Below, piece by piece: positions 44,693 through 54,206 of a stretch of 64,000 nt of DNA (positions are counted from its first letter, which is position 1; the number at the start of each line of letters is the position of its first letter). The DNA comes from Desmonostoc muscorum LEGE 12446. Lineage in GTDB: Bacteria > Cyanobacteriota > Cyanobacteriia > Cyanobacteriales > Nostocaceae. The stretch spans positions 3,472,001 to 3,536,000 of the forward strand of contig NZ_JADEXS020000001.1 of assembly GCF_015207005.2 (NCBI RefSeq), read 5' to 3'. A program made the translations under genes and the position numbers. A model generated the notes under the pieces. It saw only the letters and a program-made list of their open reading frames with translations. It was not told the origin of the DNA and did no database searches.

Positions 44693-44932
44693 ATGATCAC
44701 TGCCAAGATGATGCAACAGCTCTGGGCTGTAATCGAGTCTACCCAGGTTAACACTCTGCTCCAGTTTGACGATGCGGCTTTAGTACAATTACTCCTCCAG
44801 CAGTTAAAAGCTAAGCAGGGACTAGATCCTCAAGTAGATAGCACCCTCAATACTTATATAAAATCTAAACTGCCTTTAATTCGGGATACGGCTGAAGGTC
44901 GATTATCGTTAGGGCAAGGTGGCAATCATTAG
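44693..44932 (+). CDS. Small hypothetical protein in the secretion cluster
   Basis: About 79 residues from ATG 44693; the preceding 36 codons are repeat DNA. The product is soluble and helical (MQQLWAVIESTQVNTLLQFDDAALVQLLLQQLKAKQGL), with no signal or membrane segment. Leucine/glutamine-rich amphipathic helices suggest an oligomerising or adapter role, which is only an inference. It lies co-directionally between the B9-like gene and a small membrane protein. Confidence 0.55.
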   Translation: MITAKMMQQLWAVIESTQVNTLLQFDDAALVQLLLQQLKAKQGLDPQVDSTLNTYIKSKLPLIRDTAEGRLSLGQGGNH

Positions 44933-44998
44933 GACGAGAAACCAAATGATTGTTCACTGCCAACAAGCATACGCTCACATTTCAAATAGTGCAACAGA

Positions 44999-45256
44999 AT
45001 GAACCACTGGCTAATAATTGCCCTAGTAGCTTATCTAATTGGAGCAGCGATTGAAGGGGTGAGTACAGTCAGTCAGCTCTCTCATTCTGCGCCAGAACTA
45101 GTTAAAAGCACACAAAATCAGTCCTTGGAGTCTGGCAACTCGCCTAATTTGAATTGGCGAATTGTGGCTGCCATTGCCTCGGTAAGTATTTGTGGGGCTT
45201 TTTTCTGGCCTTGTCGCCTGCTTCACCGTTTAATTAAAGGAAAAGTTCATTCATAA
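44999..45256 (+). CDS. Small two-span membrane protein in the secretion cluster
   Basis: An 85-residue protein with two hydrophobic helices (WLIIALVAYLIGAAIEGVSTV, about 4-24, and IVAAIASVSICGAFFWPC, about 55-72) and a basic C-terminus. No family is recognised. It could be an additional channel component, or a small toxin-like or regulatory peptide. It is the last gene of the same-direction set. Confidence 0.6.
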   Translation: MNHWLIIALVAYLIGAAIEGVSTVSQLSHSAPELVKSTQNQSLESGNSPNLNWRIVAAIASVSICGAFFWPCRLLHRLIKGKVHS

Positions 45257-45437
45257 CGAGTTTGAGACTTTAGATTTTGTGGAAAGTCTGAGCTTGACTT
45301 TATCGATTTTCTAGTAAGGCGATCGCTAATCCCAATTCACAAAAACCTTAGCATGGAACCAGCCGCCACTGGCGAATTTATCACTATTTAACTCTCGTTA
45401 ATGCGGCACTCAGCACTGTTTCGGTGAATTAAGAAAT

Positions 45438-47135
45438 TCATGCCCCATTTGCCAAAGCGTTGTAGGAGAAAGAGCTATCTGCAAAGATAAACTTCTCAAA
45501 GCCAGTTACATATAAAGTTGTGGGAATGGAGTTTTCATTGTTGTTGATGATGATGTTGGCAGGTTTAAGGGTATCGCCAGAAGCAACTCCAGAAACGATC
45601 AGTTCAGAGCGATGAAAATCGCTAAGATCAAGGATATCAAAACCTTTCCCGCCCTCAACAGTCCCAGACCCAAACCCTTTAAAGTAGTCATTACCACTGC
45701 CCAAATCAACGGTAATTCCGCCACCAATACTAACTCTCTGCTGAACTCCATTGACGGTACTGGTAGCGATAATTGTGTCATCGCCACCGCCAGTATTGAT
45801 GCTTCCTTGTCCATAAATACCATAGGCAGTACCATCAATTGTTGTTGTGGCGTGTCCGGTGAGGATGTCGTCACCTTTGCCTGTGTCAATGACTCCATTG
45901 TTAAAGATGCCATAGGTGATCGCGTTTACGCCTGAAGTATTTCCGGAACCTGTAATCGTGTCGTTACCCTGCCCTGTGGTGATGGTGGCGTTTTGAATGT
46001 TCCGAATACCAATTCCAGTACCGTTGTTGCTGGCTCTAGCCTCGCCACCAGTGCCAGTACCGGTAATAATGTCATGTCCGTCCCCAGTATCCAAACTCCT
46101 ACTGTTGCTGACACCAATCCCTATACCGCCGTACCCGGTGCTGCGGCCGTTGCCGCCTGTACCAGTACCGATAATAGTGTCTTTTCCATTCCCAGTACTT
46201 AAATTGCCACTGTTAGCGATACCGAACCCGTTACCACCATTACTGTTGCCGGGAGTGGGAAACCAAGGATTGGCAATGTTATCGCCAAAGCCACCTTCGC
46301 CGCCTCTACCAGTACCGATAATAGTATCTTTTCCATCCCCAGTATCTAAAGTGCCAGTGTTAGCTAACCCGGTTCCATCACCGCCGTCGCCGCCATTAGC
46401 ACGCCAGCCGGTGCCGCTACCACCATTGCCAGTACTGGTGATAGTATCATCTCCGTTACCAGTATCTAAAGTGCCACTGTTATTTAGTCCGGTTCCATCA
46501 CCACCGTTGCCGCCGATGGTAGTACTAGAACCGCCGCTCCCACCACTACCACTGCTGGTAATAGTGTCATTTCCGTTCCCAGTATCTAAAGTGCCACTGT
46601 TCGCTATACCAATTCCGTCACTGCCGTTACCGCCACCATTGCCAGCGCTGCTGTCACTACCCCAGCCACCACCACCACTGCTGGTAATAGTGTCATTTCC
46701 GTTCCCAGTATCTAAAATCCCACTGTTATTGAGTCCAGTTCCAATACCACCTTGACTCCTGGCACCAAAGGCGCCGTTGCCACCCCTACCATTGGTGGTA
46801 ATAGTGTCATTTCCGTTCCCAGTATCCAAACTGCTATTGTTGATAATGCCGATTCCATTGCCCACCGGACTGCTGAAGCCGCCTCGACCAGTGGCGATGA
46901 GAGTGTCATTTCCGTTCCCAGTATCCAAACTGCCATTGTTGATAATGCCGATTCCAGTATCGGTGAGGCCGCTAATACCTTTGCCCTGAATGGTGTCATC
47001 CCCTGAGCGTGTATGAATGAAACCTCCAGTTAAAATATCAATACCAATTGCCAAAGATGCATTTAACTCTTCCCCAACTAAACTATCACTACCCTGAGTT
47101 CCGATGAAATTAGGTGGAACAGTAAATCTAGGCAT
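45438..47135 (-). CDS. Calcium-binding-repeat (RTX-like) extracellular protein
   Basis: About 565 residues from ATG 47135, which has GAGAGGA nine bases upstream and decides the start. From residue 20 on, the protein is a tandem array of about a dozen units of the type GIGIxNxGxLDTGNGNDTIxxxGxGG. GNGNDTI resembles the RTX nonapeptide (GGxGxDxLx) that folds with calcium into a beta-roll after secretion by type I systems. There is no N-terminal signal peptide, as expected for that route. The last 80 residues (VEGGKGFDILDLSDFHRSELIVSGV) are non-repetitive and may carry the secretion signal. A surface or adhesion role is inferred. Confidence 0.85.
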   Translation of the reverse strand: MPRFTVPPNFIGTQGSDSLVGEELNASLAIGIDILTGGFIHTRSGDDTIQGKGISGLTDTGIGIINNGSLDTGNGNDTLIATGRGGFSSPVGNGIGIINNSSLDTGNGNDTITTNGRGGNGAFGARSQGGIGTGLNNSGILDTGNGNDTITSSGGGGWGSDSSAGNGGGNGSDGIGIANSGTLDTGNGNDTITSSGSGGSGGSSTTIGGNGGDGTGLNNSGTLDTGNGDDTITSTGNGGSGTGWRANGGDGGDGTGLANTGTLDTGDGKDTIIGTGRGGEGGFGDNIANPWFPTPGNSNGGNGFGIANSGNLSTGNGKDTIIGTGTGGNGRSTGYGGIGIGVSNSRSLDTGDGHDIITGTGTGGEARASNNGTGIGIRNIQNATITTGQGNDTITGSGNTSGVNAITYGIFNNGVIDTGKGDDILTGHATTTIDGTAYGIYGQGSINTGGGDDTIIATSTVNGVQQRVSIGGGITVDLGSGNDYFKGFGSGTVEGGKGFDILDLSDFHRSELIVSGVASGDTLKPANIIINNNENSIPTTLYVTGFEKFIFADSSFSYNALANGA

Positions 47136-47404
47136 GATCAAAATCCTCTCAATATTAAGTTAGTACGGTCGTTTGGTTATATTCCCGTTCTGTCTACAGT
47201 TGAAAATTTGGCTCTTATTTTTCTTTTTTCAGACTAATTAAACACGGTTAGAATCACGAGCCATTTAGTAATCGAGTCAGTAATTGTAGGGAACAATAAA
47301 GCTGAATAAGTTCCTATGAATTAATGCAATTACAGGGCATCAAAAGTTGCGATCGCATTTTATGAATTTTTTTGCGCTCGACTAATGGGTTATTTGACAG
47401 GCTC

Positions 47405-47435
47405 AATACCATTTCCCAGTTATGGAAATGGTATT
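47405..47435. other. Perfect 12-bp hairpin, 7-nt loop
   Basis: AATACCATTTCC (47405-47416) pairs with GGAAATGGTATT (47424-47435). No T run follows on either strand. It is isolated, 270 bp from the nearest gene. Confidence 0.6.
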
Positions 47436-47771
47436 AAGCCTCGAACAATGTAATTTTCGGCAATAGAGTTTGGGAACTATTTCTATGTCTAATACCAAGT
47501 AATGAGATAGATTTTGACTGCACTCTACTGCTTTGAGAGGATAATATAATTTAAAATCTTTGAATGTCAGTGTTTTATATCACAAGATTTACGTGACAAT
47601 AATCATCACAAACAAATATATTCTTTATTTTTGAACAATTTACTGTAGTCATTGTTGCGTGAATAAAGCCAGTATACAAAAAAACTTTTTCCTAAAGGAG
47701 TGATTATCGAACAGGGTGCTAAACGTGGGTTTAATTAACAAAAATATGGCGAGTCAAGACACTCATCCATG

Positions 47772-47817
47772 AAAAAATAAAGAGGTAAATCGCCTTCTTT
47801 TGACGCTTCACCTCTCT
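47772..47817 (-). terminator. Intrinsic terminator of map
   Basis: On the minus strand AGAGGTGAAGCG, a loop and CGATTTACCTCT form an imperfect stem followed by TTATTTTTTC. It begins 27 bases after the map stop codon. Confidence 0.75.
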
Positions 47818-47843
47818 CAATAACATCTAATTTTAACTAGCAA

Positions 47844-48671
47844 TTAAACCTTAGAACGGTCAGTCAAAATCTCATAGCCAGTTTCCGTCACCAAAACTGT
47901 ATGCTCAAACTGAGCCGACAAAGCATTATCCACAGTCACAGCTGTCCAACGGTCAGATAATGTCCGCGTATGCCTAGAACCCGCATTTACAATTGGCTCA
48001 ATTGCCAGGGTCATCCCTGCACGAAGTTTAACATTTGGCAGTTCACGGGTACGGAAGTTGAATACTGAAGGTTCTTCGTGCAAGTTACGACCGACACCGT
48101 GTCCAGTAAACTCTTCAACGATACTAAAGCCGTTAGCTTTCACATGGTCTTCAATCGGCCCAGCTAGGTCAAGTAAGTATACACCAGCCTTAACTTGTTC
48201 AATGCCCTTAAATAAAGCCTCTTCTGCGACGCGAATTAGTTTAGCCGCTAGTGGGGTCACCTCTCCAACAGCAATTGTAATGCAAGAATCACCATGAAAG
48301 CCTTGGTAATAAGCGCCTGTATCAACCTTTAATACATCTCCAGGGCGGATTACTTTCTTGGGACTAGGAATACCATGTACTACTTCATTATTAATGCTGG
48401 AGCAAATAGAACCTGGAAACCCATGATATCCTTTAAAACTCGGTGTTGCATCCATTTCGCGGATGCGTTTTTCGGCATAAGCATCCAAGTCAGCCGTGGT
48501 CATTCCTGGCTTTACTAGCTCAGAAATTTCTTTTAGCACAGTTGCCACAATTGTCGCTGATTGCCGCATGATTTCAATTTCACGCGGGGATTTAATTTCA
48601 ATTCCTCGACGTTGTTTTTTTGCAGGTGCAGGCTGAGTTGATTGATAAAGTAAGTTACTGAAGATGTTCAT
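47844..48671 (-). CDS. map: Methionine aminopeptidase, type I
   Basis: A 275-residue cytosolic metallopeptidase that removes initiator methionine from nascent proteins. All five metal ligands can be found: two Asp in [15 protein letters not shown], His in [13 protein letters not shown], Glu in LAIEPIV and Glu in [10 protein letters not shown]. The first 25 residues are an extension ([15 protein letters not shown]) beyond the core, whose conserved start is [12 protein letters not shown]. Assignment is firm. An intrinsic terminator follows. Cyanobacteria often have several map genes, so this may be one of several paralogues. Confidence 0.96.
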   Translation of the reverse strand: MNIFSNLLYQSTQPAPAKKQRRGIEIKSPREIEIMRQSATIVATVLKEISELVKPGMTTADLDAYAEKRIREMDATPSFKGYHGFPGSICSSINNEVVHGIPSPKKVIRPGDVLKVDTGAYYQGFHGDSCITIAVGEVTPLAAKLIRVAEEALFKGIEQVKAGVYLLDLAGPIEDHVKANGFSIVEEFTGHGVGRNLHEEPSVFNFRTRELPNVKLRAGMTLAIEPIVNAGSRHTRTLSDRWTAVTVDNALSAQFEHTVLVTETGYEILTDRSKV

Positions 48672-48765
48672 GGGAAATTAATAATTACTGGCGCTTTGGA
48701 GCTGAAGTGTGAATGCTTTTCTAGGTTAATTGAGAAATAATATCTATATTTAAACTAGCTTATTT

Positions 48766-49572
48766 TTAACCACACAATCTGCTAATTAATTTGTGAATCT
48801 GCTTTGGGGTCAATTCCTGCACATTAGCCAAAACGATCGCGGCTCCAGCTGCTAGCAGTGTTTCACTATAAGCCTCACCTCGCGCTGCTGTTTCCTGCAC
48901 ATGGGGCGGTAGAACCCCCACACCAATCCAAGTGCGAGCAGAATCTAAATTCCGTGCTTTCTCAACAGTATACATGTCTGCTACTGTATCCCCCACATAG
49001 ACGATCGCTGATATTGGCTCAGTTCCATTTTCCAATTGATTAACTGTAGCAAAAAGTCCAGTAGGGTCGGGTTTACCTGGTGCATCCTCCATCGCCATCA
49101 ATACCGGAGATTGCAAGCCCAAACGTTTTTCTAAGACATAGTTAGCCGAAACACGAGTAGCACCGCTGAAAAATCCCCAAGCAATCCCACTTTGGGTAAG
49201 TTGCTCTAAGTAGCTAGGTTGTAATAATAAAGGTTCATCACAGATATACCCCGTCAAATTATTGGGGTCTGGGCCTCGATAACGCGATTGGAAAAAAGCA
49301 ACGATCGCATTGTAATCTAGTTGCAATTCGTCGCGCATCTGTCCACCAGCTGTAAAGTAGCGGTAAATTAATTCCTGGGATGCTTCCCAGTCGTTATTCC
49401 ACACACCTTCCGATTTTAGTTGGTCAATGTCTAGGGGTGTGGGACGATATGCAGTATTTGTAAAGTATTCTACAGTATCTGCGATCGCTCGGCGATAGGA
49501 GCCACTGACATCACGCACAACACCATCAATATCGAAAACAACGGCTGCTTTCGTGGAAGTTTCTTGAGTCAT
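48766..49572 (-). CDS. HAD-superfamily hydrolase (TIGR01548-type)
   Basis: A 268-residue HAD phosphatase. The nucleophile motif is VVFDIDGVVRDV (about 12-23); motif II has FFSGATR (Ser/Thr) near 134; the lysine is in GKPDPTGL; motif IV is VYVGDTVADMYT. The order and the insert fit the cyanobacterial and archaeal TIGR01548 group, related to imidazoleglycerol-phosphate dehydratase-linked phosphatases. A histidinol-phosphatase-like activity has been proposed for that group, but is unproven here. It is on the same strand as map, 94 bp upstream, and could be cotranscribed with it. Confidence 0.85.
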   Translation of the reverse strand: MTQETSTKAAVVFDIDGVVRDVSGSYRRAIADTVEYFTNTAYRPTPLDIDQLKSEGVWNNDWEASQELIYRYFTAGGQMRDELQLDYNAIVAFFQSRYRGPDPNNLTGYICDEPLLLQPSYLEQLTQSGIAWGFFSGATRVSANYVLEKRLGLQSPVLMAMEDAPGKPDPTGLFATVNQLENGTEPISAIVYVGDTVADMYTVEKARNLDSARTWIGVGVLPPHVQETAARGEAYSETLLAAGAAIVLANVQELTPKQIHKLISRLCG

Positions 49573-49619
49573 GGGGTAGGAAGCAAAACAGTTTTATATC
49601 ATAGTAGAGCTTCCGATTA

Positions 49620-50093
49620 CTACTCAGGTAAAAAATCGCGATCGAGGACCTGCTCCGGCGTGAAGGGAGATTGTTCAGGGAACGTAGCGATGGATAACCC
49701 AGTTTCAATCACAGCCAGTCGTCTAGCGGCTTCATAGCTTTCCTCAAAAATGCGATCGAAGTGAGGCTTTAAACTGGGACTTTCCTGAAGTGCTTTTTCT
49801 ACTCGCCTACGGTGTTCCCAAATTGTATACTGCCAACTGGGCGATCGCCTTTGTGTTTGAATTTGGTATTTGAGCAGATGCATCAGCAATACTTCCAGAT
49901 TGCTCTCCAATGCCCGCTTTTCGCTTCTGCCGATTGTTTCAATTTCTTCAATTAAATTTTCTAAATCCAGTTGTGTAAAATTCTTTTGCTTGAGCAATTC
50001 TGCTGTGGTTTGAATCCACAGGTAAAAGTCTTGCTCATACAAATCTGAACCAGATGTCATTGCAGATTGGGGCAGTTGGGCAGTCATAAGCAT
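49620..50093 (-). CDS. DUF29 family protein
   Basis: A 157-residue soluble helical protein. DLYEQDFYLWIQTTAELLKQKNFTQLDLENLIEEIETIGRSEKRAL and MHLLKYQIQTQRRSPSWQYTIWEHRRRVEKAL are hallmarks of DUF29, abundant in cyanobacteria and of unknown function. The gene has a close paralogue at 60517-61120, where the reading frame is broken by a miniature element. The upstream sequence (GCATCTGTAGTTAGCGCCGA) is shared too, so the whole locus was duplicated. Two ATG codons six bases apart can serve as the start. Confidence 0.9.
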   Translation of the reverse strand: MLMTAQLPQSAMTSGSDLYEQDFYLWIQTTAELLKQKNFTQLDLENLIEEIETIGRSEKRALESNLEVLLMHLLKYQIQTQRRSPSWQYTIWEHRRRVEKALQESPSLKPHFDRIFEESYEAARRLAVIETGLSIATFPEQSPFTPEQVLDRDFLPE

Positions 50094-50623
50094 CTGTAGT
50101 TAGCGCCGACTAAACCTTATACTAGCTCACTCTCAAACATGATAAATTGGCGTCTTTTTAGACTGTTGACTATATATATGACTCCTATTTGATTTTTGAA
50201 CAAAACTCAGTACACCTTTATTTTTTATTCCCAGTAAAGAGTCTCTAATACCAATTCGTAATTCATAATTCGTAATTCGTAATACTCGCCTCCGGCGAGA
50301 AGCAAGCTACGTAATTCGTAATTCAGAAAGTCAGATATAGTTTGGGTTTTGGGGTTTGAATCTCTTGCCTGATTTTAGAGAATTGGTATAATACCAATTC
50401 TGTATGAGGATGCGCCAAACTATATGAGTAACGAACCGCAAAGGGCGCAAAGAACGCAAAGAAAGAAACAAAGAAGAAGCTAAGAAAATTTGGCGCAGCC
50501 TCACAAAGAAATGGTATAACGTAAAATCCCATCCCTAAAGGGGGAGGGGATAAGATTAATTAATAAATATTTTTTATACAGAGGAAGATGCTCGGCGATC
50601 GCCCTCTCTGCTGTGTTTTGGTA
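50094..50623. other. Repeat-rich intergenic region
   Basis: About 530 bases with a partial MITE (50178-50236), AATTCGTAATTCATAATTC runs (about 50255-50330) and GCGCAAAGAACGCAAAG-type repeats near 50440. I see no gene. Confidence 0.65.
50178..50236. mobile_element. Partial copy of the TA-flanked MITE
   Basis: GACTCCTATTTGATTTTTGA and CAAAACTCAGTACACCTTTA match the left half of the copies at 17218 and 60780. The right half is missing. Confidence 0.7.
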
Positions 50624-53600
50624 CTAGCCAACAAAACTGAAAAAGCTCGTACTCTGCAAATCAGAGGTAGACAAAGAAACATCTTGGATAACACCAATGA
50701 GTTCCGAAGTACCAGGCATATTCAGGTAAATTCCGGTATCACTTGCCCGTCCGCCACTATTGCCTATACTCGTGGGTACAGCACTGAGAGTATAAAGCTC
50801 CTTAGACCCAGCTAGAACAATGCGATCGTCAAGTCCGAAATCAATGATGCGGGCATAGTCAGTAGTACCTTGAGAAAGAAGGTTGCCATCATTGTAGAAG
50901 AAAAGATTGCCAGAACTACCAAAAACGAAGGAATCCTGACCTTGCCCCCCAATGAGGATATCAATTTCATCCTTGCCAAAATTACTCCCCACAGATACCT
51001 GCACACCCATCAGTGTATCGTTGCCAGTATCACCAAAAAGCTGATCGTTGCCATTGCCACCGTTGAGTTTGTCGTTATTGTCTCCGCCGTGAAGTATGTC
51101 ATCCCCGTCATCGCCAAAAAGGAGATCGTCGCCGATGTTGCCCTCGATATAGTCGATGCCGTTGCCACCGGAGAGCGAATCGATGCCGTCGCCACCATAA
51201 AGATTGTCTAAGCCATCTTCACCCATCAGAGTGTCATTGCCATCATTGCCAAACAGAGTATCGTTATCAAAGCCACCGAATAATTGATCATCGTTGGTGT
51301 CACCAATCAGGAAGTCATTGCCGTCACCACCAAACAAGGTATCGTTGCCAGCACCTCCATTCAGGGCATCATTTCCTGTAAAGGTTGTGGACTGAAAGTC
51401 ACCGCCGTAAACCAGATCGTTCCCGCCATTTCCCAAGATCGCGTCATCTTCAGCGCTACGACCTCCTATGAGGATATCATCACCAGCTGCTCCATACAGG
51501 GTATCAATACCAAAGCCGCCATCGAGGGTAACAGAGCCGGTAAATTCAATCGCATTCAGGAAATTGTTACCACCGTTACCTGTCAAGTTCGCTTTCTCAA
51601 TACTATTGAGGATATCTGTGCCATTGCCCAACAGTGAACCGTCTTTTAGCGTAAAGTCAAACCCACCTTCTAAGATCGTGTCAATACCCGCGCCACCATT
51701 AATACTGTCGTTGCCAGTTCCCCCGATGAGGGTGTCATCTTTCTGTCCTCCCAGCAGCGTATCATTGCCTTGCTTACCATTGAGCAAGACACCTCCCTGA
51801 GTGAAAGCAGAAGCATCAATAGAGTTATTGCTACTGTTACCGATTAGTTGAGCGCCTTCTATTGAAAACAGCGTGTCCGTTACGGTATACAATAGACCAA
51901 ATTTCCCTACTCCCTTGGTTATCAGTTGATTATTTTTGAGGATAAAGTTGATGTCGAATGACGTAGCCTCTTGTCTGATGATGTCATAGTCAGCACCACC
52001 GCTGAGAAAGTCAGCGCCAAGACCGCCATAGAGTATGTCATTACCTGCGTTACCAAAAAGGGAAGCAGTTCCTGTAAAGCTAGAAACGTTGAGGGTATGG
52101 CCGCTGTTACCTCCAGTGAGCTTGAGCTTTTCAATGCTAACCAGGGAATCAGTTCCATTGCCAATTAGGGTTATACCATTCAACAGGAAGAAACTGACAT
52201 CCCCAGATTCTGAAACTGTGTCAGTGTTCGTTCCCCCATTGAGAAGATCGTCACCGAGTCCCCCGAACAGGTCATCATTTCCTGCTCCACCAAAAATTTG
52301 GTCATTTCCATTTCCCCCATCGAGGTCATCATCGCTTTTACCTCCGTAAAGAAAATCATTGCCAGCATTACCAAGGAGGTAGACAGAGCCACTAAAGTGA
52401 GAAGCATCTATAGAGTTATCCTTGCCACCCCCTGTCAGTTTGGCTTTTTCAATACTAAAGAGAGAATCGGTAAAATTACCTTTGATTAGGTGAGCGTCAT
52501 CTAAGAAGTAACTTGTATCACCACCCTCTATCAGCGTGTCATTGCCATCTCCACCATTAAGAATGTCGCCACCTAGCAGTCCACCTGTGAGGGTGTCATC
52601 GTTCTCGCCGCCATAAAGCTCAACAGATCCCCAGCCAAAAGAACCACCATTGAGGGTATTCTCACTTACACCCCCTTCTATAATCAGGTGTTCAATGTCA
52701 AATAAACTGTAAGAGTCTTTTGTAACTCCACTAAATGTCTTTTTTTCAATGTGGTCGTAAAACGCTGTAAAGTCAGCATTTCCAGACTCTTTAAGGGTAT
52801 CAAAGCCATTTCCCCCAATGATCAAGTTATTGCCGTTTCCCTCTATGAGAAGGTCATTCCCTTCTCCACCATTGAGGAAATCGTCTCCACTGCCACCTTC
52901 GAGGGTATCATTGTTATCCCCACCCTTAAGGCTATCATTACCATTGTTTGCAGAAAGATAGTTTTCAGCCCCATTCCCAATGATAGTATCGTTGCCAGAA
53001 CCACCATAGGCATTTTCAATCACTACGCCATCGACGATCGCTACATTATCAAAGGCTCTGTTAAACAAGAAACTATCTGAGAAAGGTCCAATTGAGCTAA
53101 AGTGATCGGAGCCTGTATTGAGGTCAATTTTTGCAGCGAGGGAGAGAGTACTAGCATTAATGGTGTCTACACCACCATTATCCCAAATTGTCCCCAAAAA
53201 CGCCTTACTAGAGCTAAAAAGATAGAGCGTGTCTCCGGTATTAAAATTATTATTGGGACCGTAGAGATACTGAATCGCTGCAACATCGTAAAGTTGGGGA
53301 GTTAGTGCAAAGATCCCACTACCTTGATAATTAGTTCCAGCAATGGTTCCATCGCTCAACGTCGCTCCATTATATGACATGATGGTGTATTGTAAGCTAT
53401 CCTCCTGACCGTACAAATAGGGACCAGGAGTTCCTCCCCCATTAGCGTTGTAGTCACCAGTATGCTTGAGTCCCAATGCGTGACCGATTTCGTGCATTAA
53501 GGTCATAAAGGCGTAATTTCCCTCGGTCGGTTTTGAAAATCCATCAACCATAGCTTTTGGATTATTGTTAAGCCAAATATCCACATAAGAGCCAGGCGTT

Positions 53601-53872
53601 CCACTAGCGTCAGCCCCTTCGTTTTCTCCTCGGTCTGCAATTCCAAAGCGAATTTGGGGATTTTGATCGTCAGGAACCTCGATGAAATCTATTTTGGCGA
53701 TGTTTTCGTAAAGCTTTACAATTCGACGTACAGCTTCTCTTTGATCGAAGTTAAATTTTTCGTCGGAGGATGGTCTGAAGCTGTACTTAATTCTGGTAAT
53801 CCCATCACTACTCTTCGCCCAATGAGGTTGTCCTGGAAAGAGTAGCGCATCAACGTAATATGGTGTGGTCAT
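50624..53872 (-). CDS. Serralysin-type zinc metalloprotease with RTX repeats
   Basis: A 1082-residue extracellular protease. The N-terminal M10-type domain (about 1-240) has the zinc motif HEIGHALGLKH with H127, E128, H131 and H137, and a later MSYNG Met-turn. RTX nonapeptides (GGxGNDxL) fill the region from about 290 to 1000, in blocks interrupted by segments with SLFSIEKAKLTG. The C-terminal 80 residues include FVFGSSGNLFFYNDG and may carry the type I secretion signal. There is no N-terminal signal peptide, as expected. The ATG has AGGAG at the right distance. It would be calcium-stabilised outside the cell. No type I exporter is in the window. Confidence 0.92.
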   Translation of the reverse strand: MTTPYYVDALLFPGQPHWAKSSDGITRIKYSFRPSSDEKFNFDQREAVRRIVKLYENIAKIDFIEVPDDQNPQIRFGIADRGENEGADASGTPGSYVDIWLNNNPKAMVDGFSKPTEGNYAFMTLMHEIGHALGLKHTGDYNANGGGTPGPYLYGQEDSLQYTIMSYNGATLSDGTIAGTNYQGSGIFALTPQLYDVAAIQYLYGPNNNFNTGDTLYLFSSSKAFLGTIWDNGGVDTINASTLSLAAKIDLNTGSDHFSSIGPFSDSFLFNRAFDNVAIVDGVVIENAYGGSGNDTIIGNGAENYLSANNGNDSLKGGDNNDTLEGGSGDDFLNGGEGNDLLIEGNGNNLIIGGNGFDTLKESGNADFTAFYDHIEKKTFSGVTKDSYSLFDIEHLIIEGGVSENTLNGGSFGWGSVELYGGENDDTLTGGLLGGDILNGGDGNDTLIEGGDTSYFLDDAHLIKGNFTDSLFSIEKAKLTGGGKDNSIDASHFSGSVYLLGNAGNDFLYGGKSDDDLDGGNGNDQIFGGAGNDDLFGGLGDDLLNGGTNTDTVSESGDVSFFLLNGITLIGNGTDSLVSIEKLKLTGGNSGHTLNVSSFTGTASLFGNAGNDILYGGLGADFLSGGADYDIIRQEATSFDINFILKNNQLITKGVGKFGLLYTVTDTLFSIEGAQLIGNSSNNSIDASAFTQGGVLLNGKQGNDTLLGGQKDDTLIGGTGNDSINGGAGIDTILEGGFDFTLKDGSLLGNGTDILNSIEKANLTGNGGNNFLNAIEFTGSVTLDGGFGIDTLYGAAGDDILIGGRSAEDDAILGNGGNDLVYGGDFQSTTFTGNDALNGGAGNDTLFGGDGNDFLIGDTNDDQLFGGFDNDTLFGNDGNDTLMGEDGLDNLYGGDGIDSLSGGNGIDYIEGNIGDDLLFGDDGDDILHGGDNNDKLNGGNGNDQLFGDTGNDTLMGVQVSVGSNFGKDEIDILIGGQGQDSFVFGSSGNLFFYNDGNLLSQGTTDYARIIDFGLDDRIVLAGSKELYTLSAVPTSIGNSGGRASDTGIYLNMPGTSELIGVIQDVSLSTSDLQSTSFFSFVG

Positions 53873-54206
53873 AGTATTCTCCTGATGAGTAATTAAGATT
53901 AGTGTTTGGTTAGGTTAATTTAAAGCAATCAAAATTAAGTTGTTTGAGTTTGAAACTGCATCTGTATTGATGAGATGCTGTGTTTCACTTGGCTCAATAA
54001 TTAGTAGATTAGAGAGAAAAAGAGAATAACCAGGGAAACGTGATCGCCAAATTCGATCAAATTTTTGGAGCGATCGAGAACAACTAGAGAAATGCTTTGT
54101 ATCTAATGATTGCGGCTATAATCTTGGCGAATAAAATTCGTGGCAATAAAAAAAGTCCGCCTACGCGGACTCAAGATTTTGTTTTTTTTAGAAGCGGTTA
54201 AAATTT
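53873..54206. other. Intergenic region with terminator
   Basis: About 330 AT-rich bases with HIP1-like GATCGC sites and the terminator at 54147-54171. The protease promoter lies at the left. No gene. Confidence 0.6.
54147..54171 (-). terminator. Intrinsic terminator of the response regulator gene
   Basis: On the minus strand AGTCCGC, GTAG and GCGGACT form a perfect 7-bp stem (54154-54171) followed by seven or more T. It lies about 35 bases after the stop at 54207 and probably ends the transcript of the two-component cluster. Confidence 0.85.

Larger units (their letters stand above)
47136..47843. other. Intergenic region with perfect hairpin and map terminator
   Basis: About 700 AT-rich bases. 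A perfect 12-bp stem is at 47405-47435, and an intrinsic terminator for map is at 47772-47817. The promoter of the RTX-like gene should lie near its left edge. No gene is evident. Confidence 0.65.

Noticed and set aside
45997..46755. 252-codon open frame on the plus strand
   Set aside because: It is the antisense shadow of the repetitive RTX-like gene. The product is low-complexity valine, proline and serine, as expected from the complement of GNGNDT repeats.
50624..53872. Several plus-strand frames of 60-117 codons within the protease gene
   Set aside because: They are complements of the RTX repeats and share their periodicity. None has a ribosome site or a recognisable domain.
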